Of a stretch of 5,032 nucleotides of DNA, positions 1 through 5,032 are shown in pieces; within the stretch, counting starts at the first letter, position 1; every line of letters begins with the position of its first letter. The notes under the pieces are model-generated. The model had not been told where the DNA came from, ran no database searches, and saw nothing but the letters and a program-made list of their open reading frames with translations. Position numbers and translations under genes: made by a program. Source of the DNA: Defluviitaleaceae bacterium (GTDB taxonomy: Bacteria > Bacillota > Clostridia > Lachnospirales > WRAX01); assembly GCA_009787945.1 (NCBI GenBank), contig WQSI01000120.1:1-5032 (forward strand). Reading direction: 5' to 3'.

Positions 1-25
1 TTATTCACTCGGCTATCTTGAGGGG

Positions 26-46
26 ACCCCGCGTCAAGCGCGGGGT
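26..46. repeat. GC-rich perfect inverted repeat (hairpin)
   Basis: ACCCCGCG (26-33) and CGCGGGGT (39-46) are perfect reverse complements around the 5-base loop TCAAG. A stable hairpin is expected from either strand. There is no T run after it on either strand, so it does not look like a standard intrinsic terminator. Short GC-rich palindromes of this style often occur as dispersed intergenic repeats in bacterial genomes; that it is dispersed here is inference, because only one copy is in the window. Confidence 0.7.
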
Positions 47-72
47 GACAGACGGGGGAGGCGTCCTGTCAC
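45..72. repeat. Second inverted repeat, overlapping the first
   Basis: GTGACAG (45-51) pairs with CTGTCAC (66-72). The pairing continues as ACG (52-54) with CGT (62-64), with C65 bulged and a 7-base G-rich loop at 55-61. Bases 45-46 are shared with the 26-46 stem, so the two hairpins compete at full length or stack after losing two pairs. No function is known; it may be part of the same repeat element. Confidence 0.5.
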
Positions 73-157
73 AGCATTTCATGGCTCTCACCAAATTAGA
101 CTGACGTGAGCCCGCAATGACGGTGTGGGGCGTTTTATTTTGTCGAACTCGGGTTTG

Positions 158-163
158 TATACT
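158..163 (+). promoter_or_regulatory. Candidate -10 box of the operon promoter
   Basis: TATACT matches five of six bases of the sigma-70/sigma-A -10 consensus and lies about 60 bases upstream of the first start codon, in a reasonable place for the operon promoter. The matching -35 region is poor: the best placed hexamers 17-18 bases upstream lie in the T-rich stretch at 133-140 and share little beyond the leading TT with TTGACA. Treat as a weak candidate. Confidence 0.22.
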
Positions 164-214
164 TGGGGGGTATGGTATTTTGGCTTCGTGTTGACTTAGG
201 TGAATATCCTAAAG

Positions 215-220
215 AAAGGG
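215..220 (+). promoter_or_regulatory. Ribosome binding site of the first gene
   Basis: AAAGGG ends 4 bases before ATG 225 and only 1 base before the in-frame TTG at 222. The spacing favours ATG 225 as the true start and argues against the TTG. Confidence 0.55.
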
Positions 221-224
221 TTTG

Positions 225-554
225 ATGAAATTGGTAGTTACGATTAGAGAAATTTTGCAGGCCAATGGCGTTGATGTTAATGGCAGCCCTTACAGCAATG
301 TTTGCGATTATCCTTTTGACACTGGTGATTTTTTTGCTGTAAAGGAAATTGACCCATATAGACCTAATTTTGCTATGTTTGCGGATTATGAAAGAGAGCT
401 TGCAACGCTCTTAGCGGATGAGCAGGTCAAGATGGCGACCTTGATAGCCAAAATCAATGAGAGCAAGGAGCCTGATGAAATTCGTAAGTTGCGTGTGCAA
501 AAAAAGAGCAGGCCAAGGCCATTGATGAGCGCGTCCGCGCGCATTATCACTTAA
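225..554 (+). CDS. Unknown soluble protein, N-terminal part (upstream frame)
   Basis: This frame opens at ATG 225 with a short Shine-Dalgarno site and encodes 109 residues. Up to about residue 94 it reads like a normal globular protein: a start MKLVVTIREIL, a segment with NGSPYSNVCDYPFDTGD, then from about residue 53 a charged helical, possibly coiled-coil stretch (ADYERELATLLADEQ onward). After the A run at 499-505 the character changes to a low-complexity, Arg/Pro/Ser-rich tail of 15 residues that stops at 552-554. The helical character instead continues in the -1 frame (KKEQAKAIDERVRAHY), so the real protein most likely goes on through 1516 as about 430 residues. There are no membrane segments, no signal peptide and no recognised domain. 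The 109-residue product would be made only if no frame change occurs. It may be a real short isoform, the remnant of a broken gene, or an artefact of a missing base. Confidence 0.6.
   Translation: MKLVVTIREILQANGVDVNGSPYSNVCDYPFDTGDFFAVKEIDPYRPNFAMFADYERELATLLADEQVKMATLIAKINESKEPDEIRKLRVQKKSRPRPLMSASARIIT
500..506 (+). other. Frame-change site: A AAA AAG heptamer
   Basis: In the upstream frame the codons are CAA (498), AAA (501), AAG (504), so bases 500-506 read A AAA AAG. This is the same -1 slippery heptamer known from E. coli dnaX. Slipping back one base gives K-K-E and enters the long downstream frame. A 5-bp all-GC hairpin with a UCCG loop (529-542) lies 22 bases downstream, and an AAGGAG lies at 465-470, 29 bases upstream. 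Both are further away than in dnaX. A single missing A (A8 to A7) would give the same picture. Confidence 0.5.
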
Positions 555-1516
555 AGCCCGAAAAATATATAATTACATATAAAAATACGCTGATTGCAAA
601 TACATTTGAAAATATTTCTAGGCTTGTGCCTGATATTGGCGATGCCAGCACTTGCCGCATAAGAGAGATGCCGCTGTTTACCCGTGGGCTTGATGGGCTG
701 GATGCTGCGGCCTTGGAGGATGTGGGTGTGATTGGTGGGCCCTGCTTGTTTGGTACGGATGAGATGATTATTGAAATCAAGCATAAAAACGGCGAAAAGC
801 ATTACTACGATTTTAATTCAGGCAGAAATTACATCGAAACGACCGAAGTGAACGTTGCAGAGCATTTTAGTCTCTTTGCTGAGCAAATAGCCGACGTGTC
901 CTTTGACAGCCGCAAAAACAAAATGACCCTGCAAGAATATGAATGCCTAGCCTATCCCATGGAAATAGCAAATTTGCTGAACGCACCCTTGGTTGTGCCC
1001 ATTCCTGATATGTCCTACAAAAAGTTTTTAGCTTCGATTTCTGACCACATTGACCCTGTTGTGAAGGATAAAATGCTTGAAAGCTTTGCCCAAGAATCCT
1101 ATCGCATTGCTGATATGCACATGGAGCTATTTGAAAAGCTGCTAAAAAAATATCCGCTCAGACGCTACACAATTCTTCACAGCCGCGACACTGATACCCT
1201 AGCTCAATTTTACAATGAAAGAGAGGAATATTTTAAGCTTGACCGCTCAAAAGGAAACTACACATCCCGTGCGGGCAAGGAAGAATCGGTTTATGATTAT
1301 ATTTCCATGATTGCATCCCCATTTTATTTTTGGGGCACAAAAAATATCCTTCAAGTTGATAGCATAGATGAAATGAGCTCCATGCAAAAATGCGCCAAGG
1401 TTCATGGCAACACCATCTCGATTTTCAGCATTATGTTTCCTGAAATTTTAAGCAAAAGCGGTCAGGAAACCATATTTTATGCCAAAATGAAAGACAAAAT
1501 ATTCATTGAAATTTAG
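500..1516 (+). CDS. Unknown soluble protein, C-terminal part (-1 frame)
   Basis: This is the downstream part of the gene that begins at 225, in the -1 frame. It is open from the A run through the TAG at 1514-1516 and adds 336 residues after the KK junction, giving about 430 in total. The first start codon inside it is GTG 626, but that has no Shine-Dalgarno site and would discard about 40 protein-like residues (HYHLKPEKYIITYKNTL and so on), so independent initiation there is unlikely. The protein looks cytosolic, with no signal peptide and no membrane helix. It alternates strand-rich parts (MIIEIKHKNGEKHYYDFNSG, about residues 181-200) with helical parts (YRIADMHMELFEKLLKKYP). I see no catalytic signature and do not recognise the family. 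It ends 11 bases before the transporter gene, so the two are probably co-transcribed. If the frame break is real and not rescued, this is a pseudogene. Confidence 0.6.
   Translation, partial: KKEQAKAIDERVRAHYHLKPEKYIITYKNTLIANTFENISRLVPDIGDASTCRIREMPLFTRGLDGLDAAALEDVGVIGGPCLFGTDEMIIEIKHKNGEKHYYDFNSGRNYIETTEVNVAEHFSLFAEQIADVSFDSRKNKMTLQEYECLAYPMEIANLLNAPLVVPIPDMSYKKFLASISDHIDPVVKDKMLESFAQESYRIADMHMELFEKLLKKYPLRRYTILHSRDTDTLAQFYNEREEYFKLDRSKGNYTSRAGKEESVYDYISMIASPFYFWGTKNILQVDSIDEMSSMQKCAKVHGNTISIFSIMFPEILSKSGQETIFYAKMKDKIFIEI
529..542 (+). other. GC hairpin with UNCG-type loop downstream of the frame change
   Basis: GCGCG (529-533) and CGCGC (538-542) form a perfect 5-bp stem closing the tetraloop TCCG, which fits the stable UNCG class. 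It sits just before the stop codon of the upstream frame at 552-554. It could serve as a pausing element for frameshifting, but its 22-base distance from the heptamer exceeds the usual 5-9 bases. It could also be coincidence within coding sequence. A GGCC-AA-GGCC palindrome at 511-520 is nearer, but its 2-base loop is too tight for a good hairpin. Confidence 0.4.
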
Positions 1517-1521
1517 GGAGG
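1516..1521 (+). promoter_or_regulatory. Ribosome binding site of the MFS fusion gene
   Basis: GGGAGG starts on the last base of the preceding TAG stop and lies 6 bases before ATG 1528. This is a strong, well-spaced site that fixes the start and suggests that translation of the two genes is linked. Confidence 0.8.
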
Positions 1522-1527
1522 TACAGT

Positions 1528-4524
1528 ATGCCTAAGAGAAAAACCATATTTGCCATTATAAAGTGGGCCGTACTGCTTGTTGCGGCAGTATTCTTTTTTT
1601 CAAATATTAGTGCGTTTAAACTCAATCCATTTGAGGGTACGGAATTAAGTTGGGTGTTTAGCTCCAAGGTTGACCCCCATGGCAATATTTACATTGCGGA
1701 TTATGGCTCGGAGCGCATTATCAAAGTCGGCCAAGACGGGCGGATGGATTTTTTGCTTGAAATTGGGGATGGATTTTCTTTTGTTAGGGTTATAGCCGCA
1801 GACGGCGGCCCGATTTTTTATATTCTTGATGTGGTTTGGAATCCTGATGGAATGAGTGTGGGAATGGAGCGCATTGTGGCCATGTGTTCTCAAACAGGGC
1901 GCGTCTTATATGTCGCATATGAGCTGGTTCACGAGCAAAGGCAGTCGCTGGTTCATATTGGCGCAATTGCCATTTTGGATGGGGTTGTGTGGTTTGTCCA
2001 ATCTAGTGAATACGGCATCGCCCTGCGATACATCGACGAGAGCAATGCCGCCTCTACATATCATTTTCATCCATTTACAAATGCCAATTTGGTATTGCAG
2101 CATTTTAGCATAACCACTGAAGGTATCTACATATTAGACAGGGCCGGAACTGTTATGTCACTGCAAGACGGTCAGCTTACAACAATTTACACAGCCACTT
2201 CGGGCAATGACATTGAATCCTTTTCATTGCCATATCACATTGCAAAAAGCGGCGTTTTGTATTTTACGGATGTTGGGCAAAGGAGTGTTGGTTTTTTTGA
2301 TGCCCAGGGACAAAGACATGACCTTATCGCGCCAGATTTGTCCTTAGATTTGGAGGACAGGATTATCTATTTCTCCGTCTATGCCTCAGGAGAAAGGGTG
2401 GTGTTTACAACCTATGCCACCGTTTATGTTGCCAGCCCCTATGGCGAAATCCTTGACGCAATCCACTATATCCAGCCTGGGCAGGCCATGGTTACCTTGC
2501 GGCTTTTTTTGTTGGCATCTTTGCTTATTATGGTCGCAGCGGCGGTTTTTGCCGCAATAAGAGCAATTAAAAACCTGCAAAAAATCACATTAACCCAAAA
2601 ACAACAAATAACAATTGTTATTGTTTCGGTATCTTTGCTTATTAGCGTTGCTGTCGTACCAGGCATAATGGATTCATACGAAGCTAGGGCGCGCGGGGAG
2701 ATAGTCAACAGGCTATCTTCGCTGGTTCTTTTAAGTCAGAGCATAATTGACACAGAAGCATTTCAAAATATTGCAAATCCCCAATATTATAACAGCGAGT
2801 ATTACCTGCGTTTGATGCAATCTTTAAGGGACTTGGTAGATGTTTCGCATGAATGGAATGAAAGCATATACATTGTTGCAATCAGGTTTCAGGGCAATCA
2901 TCTGTACGACATTGCCTTTTTGGACGGCAACATGGGTGCATTTAACACCTTTGGCGGGCTTCTTGAAGGCTCGGATTTGGAAATGGTCATAGAAAGCGGC
3001 GGGCAATTTGTTGTAAATGATAATATTGTGGACAGAAGTGGATTTTACATGGCGGTTGTCGGTCCTGTGTACGGCGAGGACGGTGTTATCATAGGCGGTG
3101 TTGAAATTGGCATAAACCTAACGGCATTTAATGAAAGCATCTCAAATGAAGTTTGGCAGTTGTTTGTTAATATTGCAATTATCATAGCCCTTTTGGTTTT
3201 TATTATGATAGAAGGCATGGACGCCATCTTAACCTATGCAGCAAGAGCAAAAACCAGAGCTGAATTTAATGAAGTTTTGTTGCCAATTCCATTTATTAGA
3301 ATTTTGGCCTTTGTTATCTGTGTTGCGTTCAATTTGACAACGGGCTTTTTGCCTATATATGCCGGGCAATTTTATGCAGAGCTTTGGGGCATGTCGCCCG
3401 AGGTGGTGTCTGCGCTGCCCCTTACAATCAACCTTGTGATGCTTGCTTTGGCTGCATCCCTTGGTGGTCTCATCAAGCGGGGCATTGGCTTTAAGGCCAC
3501 ATTTGTTTTGGGCGTGGCTTTAAGCGTGGCGGGCGATTCTATAAACGCCCTAGCAGGTGATTTTAATACCTTCGTTTTGGGCATGTCCTTAAGCGGTCTT
3601 GGGGCGGGGCTTGTGTTTTCTATTTTGAGTATTTATATTGCTTCCTTGGAGGATGCCAAACATAAAGCCGAAGGTTTTTCCCTGTTTAATTCTGCCAGCT
3701 TTGCTGGTATGAATGTGGGTATTTTGGTTGGTGCATCCTTGGCGGTGATATTGGGTCAAGCCCCAATCTTCTTTGGCTCGGCCATTGGGTGGCTGCTGTC
3801 TCTTGCATTTTTCGCCTTCCTCATCAACCGCAAAGTCATCAGCAAGCCGCCCAAGCTTAACAAGGTTAAAATGGACAAAGCTCAAAGGAGGCAGGCTGGC
3901 TTTGGAAGCTTTATATCATCTCGGCGGGTGCTTGCGTTTTTGATACTATTTTTAACATATGTAACTCTAAATGGCTTTTTGTTTTACTTTGTGCCCGTAT
4001 TTGGTGCAGAAAGCGGCCTGCTTGAAACTGAAATAAGCTTGTTGTTTATGCTCCATGCCACAAGCCTTATGTTTATTGGCCCAGCCATCACCAAAAGGCT
4101 TGAAGCCCGCGGCACAGACCACAAGAGCATAATTGTCATCTCTATGTTGCTAAGCATTGTCGCCCTTGCAATTGTGGCTTATCACCCCGACATCCTTTTT
4201 ATTATCGCCGCTGTGGCGATTTTGGGATGTTCAAACAGCATAGGCTTTACATATTTTCCGCTGTTCTTCTCGGAAATGAACAGGGTTAAAAAATACGGCG
4301 CAGACGAGGCAATGTCCACTTACAGTGCTGTGGACAACTTAGGCGGAGCTTTTGCCCCCTTCGCCTTTGCATGGGCCATTACCATTGGGCTTGGTGCTGG
4401 TTTTGCTGTAATATCCGCAGTGGCGGCTGGGGTGCTGATTTTATGCTATATTTTGATTTTTAGGCGCAAACGCCAGAAGTATGCGTATCTTTATGCCAAA
4501 GGAGGCACGGACTTTGATGACTAA
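1528..4524 (+). CDS. Beta-propeller / Cache-like sensor / MFS transporter fusion protein
   Basis: A 998-residue inner-membrane protein with about 16 membrane segments. Residues 8-28 form a signal anchor. Residues 40-315 show about six repeats of beta-propeller (NHL/SMP-30-like) character, clearest at 47-70 (VDPHGNIYIADYGSERI) and 233-266 (YFTDVGQRSVGFFDAQGQ), predicted outside the cell. Membrane segments follow at about 321-343 and 360-380. Residues 385-540 form an extracytoplasmic Cache-like sensor domain, closed by a helix at 543-561. A cytoplasmic linker leads to 12 helices (about 588-978) with a basic central loop at 767-798, the normal MFS layout. An ordinary MFS protein has only the last 400 residues or so, so the front 560 are an added sensory part. 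MFS signature motifs are degenerate: the loop after helix 2 reads GGLIKRGIGFK without the usual Asp, and helix 4 has MSLSGLGAG where an Arg is typical. The substrate is unknown. It could be a sensor-gated transporter or a transceptor. The fold calls come from reading the sequence: MFS is firm, the propeller fairly firm, the Cache type tentative. Confidence 0.88.
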   Translation: MPKRKTIFAIIKWAVLLVAAVFFFSNISAFKLNPFEGTELSWVFSSKVDPHGNIYIADYGSERIIKVGQDGRMDFLLEIGDGFSFVRVIAADGGPIFYILDVVWNPDGMSVGMERIVAMCSQTGRVLYVAYELVHEQRQSLVHIGAIAILDGVVWFVQSSEYGIALRYIDESNAASTYHFHPFTNANLVLQHFSITTEGIYILDRAGTVMSLQDGQLTTIYTATSGNDIESFSLPYHIAKSGVLYFTDVGQRSVGFFDAQGQRHDLIAPDLSLDLEDRIIYFSVYASGERVVFTTYATVYVASPYGEILDAIHYIQPGQAMVTLRLFLLASLLIMVAAAVFAAIRAIKNLQKITLTQKQQITIVIVSVSLLISVAVVPGIMDSYEARARGEIVNRLSSLVLLSQSIIDTEAFQNIANPQYYNSEYYLRLMQSLRDLVDVSHEWNESIYIVAIRFQGNHLYDIAFLDGNMGAFNTFGGLLEGSDLEMVIESGGQFVVNDNIVDRSGFYMAVVGPVYGEDGVIIGGVEIGINLTAFNESISNEVWQLFVNIAIIIALLVFIMIEGMDAILTYAARAKTRAEFNEVLLPIPFIRILAFVICVAFNLTTGFLPIYAGQFYAELWGMSPEVVSALPLTINLVMLALAASLGGLIKRGIGFKATFVLGVALSVAGDSINALAGDFNTFVLGMSLSGLGAGLVFSILSIYIASLEDAKHKAEGFSLFNSASFAGMNVGILVGASLAVILGQAPIFFGSAIGWLLSLAFFAFLINRKVISKPPKLNKVKMDKAQRRQAGFGSFISSRRVLAFLILFLTYVTLNGFLFYFVPVFGAESGLLETEISLLFMLHATSLMFIGPAITKRLEARGTDHKSIIVISMLLSIVALAIVAYHPDILFIIAAVAILGCSNSIGFTYFPLFFSEMNRVKKYGADEAMSTYSAVDNLGGAFAPFAFAWAITIGLGAGFAVISAVAAGVLILCYILIFRRKRQKYAYLYAKGGTDFDD
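4498..4505 (+). promoter_or_regulatory. Ribosome binding site of the third gene, inside the MFS gene
   Basis: AAAGGAGG is a near-perfect Shine-Dalgarno site embedded in the last codons of the MFS gene. It lies 11 bases before ATG 4517 and 8 bases before an in-frame TTG at 4514, so the TTG is a possible alternative start adding one residue. The position shows that this gene is translated from the same transcript. Confidence 0.75.
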
Positions 4525-5032
4525 AAAAGGATTGCCGTTAAGGCTGCTAGTTCCCGGTGTGATACTGCTTGTAATAATTTTATGCAGTTTGTTTATGACC
4601 ATTTACAGCTATTTTGCGCATCACAATGCAACTGTTGAAAGCTATGGCACCCAGGCCATGCGCATGGCGCAAACCCTGGCCAGCGTCATAGAGCCAGAGG
4701 GGTTTGCACGTATAGTAGAAACCAGAGTGCAGGACGATTATTGGCATCAAGTTCAGGATGCCTTGGACAGAATAATTAACGAAACTGGTGTGCAGTTTGT
4801 TTATGCCTTGTTTCCAACATATGATGGGGGTTATGTTACTTATTTTGGAGCGGGGCTTGCCGCCCACCATGAGTGGGGTGTGTACTTTGGCATGCAAGAC
4901 CCTGTGGAGTATTTTTCCGATGAAATGTTTCAAGCTCTGCGTGATGGCGTGGCTACAAAAAGCGGCATTTATGACGGTGGCGACGCCATAGGCTTGCTTA
5001 TTGGCGGCTTTGCACCTATCATCGACAGTGCC
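4517..5032 (+). CDS. Membrane-anchored sensor protein, partial (3' end outside window)
   Basis: The frame is open for 172 codons from ATG 4517 to the window edge, with no stop. It overlaps the MFS gene by 8 bp (ATGACTAA), typical of translationally coupled operon genes. Residues 1-9 are basic, residues about 10-32 form a membrane helix, and from about 35 on an extracytoplasmic domain begins. This domain resembles the Cache-like domain of the MFS fusion: SVIEPEGFARI (56-66) matches SIIDTEAFQNI there, and the segments ending GIYDGGDAIGLLIGGFAPI and GFYMAVVGPVYGEDG align in position and pattern. N-terminal anchor plus Cache-type sensor is the front of many signalling proteins: chemoreceptors, histidine kinases, diguanylate cyclases and SpoIIE-type phosphatases. 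The output domain lies beyond 5032, so its class cannot be stated. The start could also be TTG 4514. Confidence 0.82.
   Translation, partial: MTKKGLPLRLLVPGVILLVIILCSLFMTIYSYFAHHNATVESYGTQAMRMAQTLASVIEPEGFARIVETRVQDDYWHQVQDALDRIINETGVQFVYALFPTYDGGYVTYFGAGLAAHHEWGVYFGMQDPVEYFSDEMFQALRDGVATKSGIYDGGDAIGLLIGGFAPIIDSA

Larger units (their letters stand above)
1..221. other. Non-coding leader region upstream of the operon
   Basis: No credible coding frame is visible on either strand. The first three quarters are GC-rich with G runs and short inverted repeats, including a GTGAGCCCGCAATGACG-type stretch at 106-122, while the last 80 bases turn AT-rich towards the first gene. This composition change fits an intergenic spacer carrying repeat elements followed by a promoter and 5' leader. 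No upstream gene end can be identified. Confidence 0.7.

Noticed and set aside
26..46. Intrinsic terminator
   Set aside because: The stem is strong, but no T run follows it on either strand.
191..196. TTGACT as a -35 box
   Set aside because: At 16-18 bases downstream the -10 position would fall on GAAAGG, the ribosome binding site itself, leaving no room for a leader.
475..525. AAGGAG (465-470) followed by ATG 475 as a new gene start
   Set aside because: The frame from ATG 475 stops after 16 codons. It may still act as an upstream Shine-Dalgarno-like element, but it is far from the slippery site.
547..802. Two minus-strand open frames of 77 and 83 codons
   Set aside because: They lie opposite the well-supported -1 frame of the first gene, have no ribosome binding site evidence, and have shadow-like composition.
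626..1516. Independent gene starting at GTG 626
   Set aside because: There is no Shine-Dalgarno site before it, and the frame upstream (506-625) already looks like protein that joins the first gene's N-terminal part.
1856..2113. Plus-strand open frame of 85 codons, with a 65-codon minus-strand frame opposite
   Set aside because: Both lie inside the propeller region of the 998-residue gene in other frames and lack ribosome binding sites.
3589..3885. Minus-strand open frame of 98 codons
   Set aside because: It lies antisense to MFS helices 4-7. Low-complexity polar composition and its position inside a strong coding frame mark it as a shadow.
4580..4991. Minus-strand frame of 117 codons (4580-4933) and plus-strand frame of 67 codons (4788-4991)
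   Set aside because: Both overlap the third gene, which has a strong ribosome binding site, a coupled start, a membrane anchor and similarity to the neighbouring sensor domain.

Overview
The window shows a compact, same-direction gene cluster on the + strand of a bacterium, most likely from the Firmicutes/Clostridia side. The sequence is visibly moderately AT-rich, has purine-rich Shine-Dalgarno sites (AAAGGG, GGGAGG, AAAGGAGG), very tight gene spacing, and membrane sensor proteins of a kind common in Clostridia. The taxonomic guess is inference only. No mobile element, CRISPR array, tRNA or rRNA was found.

Layout. Positions 1-221 are non-coding and hold GC-rich inverted repeats, including a perfect 8-bp stem with a 5-nt loop, plus a weak candidate promoter. 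From 225 to 1516 lies what reads as one soluble protein of about 430 residues with no recognised family. It is interrupted by a -1 frame change in a run of seven A's at 499-505. The site reads A AAA AAG in the upstream frame, the same heptamer used for programmed -1 frameshifting in E. coli dnaX, but a simple one-base loss in the homopolymer is equally or more likely. Eleven bases later, 1528-4524 encodes a 998-residue membrane protein: signal anchor, extracytoplasmic beta-propeller of NHL type, two membrane segments, an extracytoplasmic Cache-like sensor domain, another membrane segment, and a 12-helix major facilitator (MFS) domain. Overlapping its end by 8 bp, a third gene starts at 4517 and runs off the window. 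Its visible 172 residues are a membrane anchor plus an extracytoplasmic sensor domain that resembles the Cache-like domain of its neighbour.

How they may work together (inference). The spacing and overlap indicate one operon. Two adjacent membrane proteins carry related extracytoplasmic sensor domains, one joined to a transporter-like domain and one to an output domain beyond the window edge. This looks like a nutrient or signal sensing module, in which the MFS part may act as a transporter gated by its sensors or as a transceptor. The role of the first, cytosolic protein is unknown.
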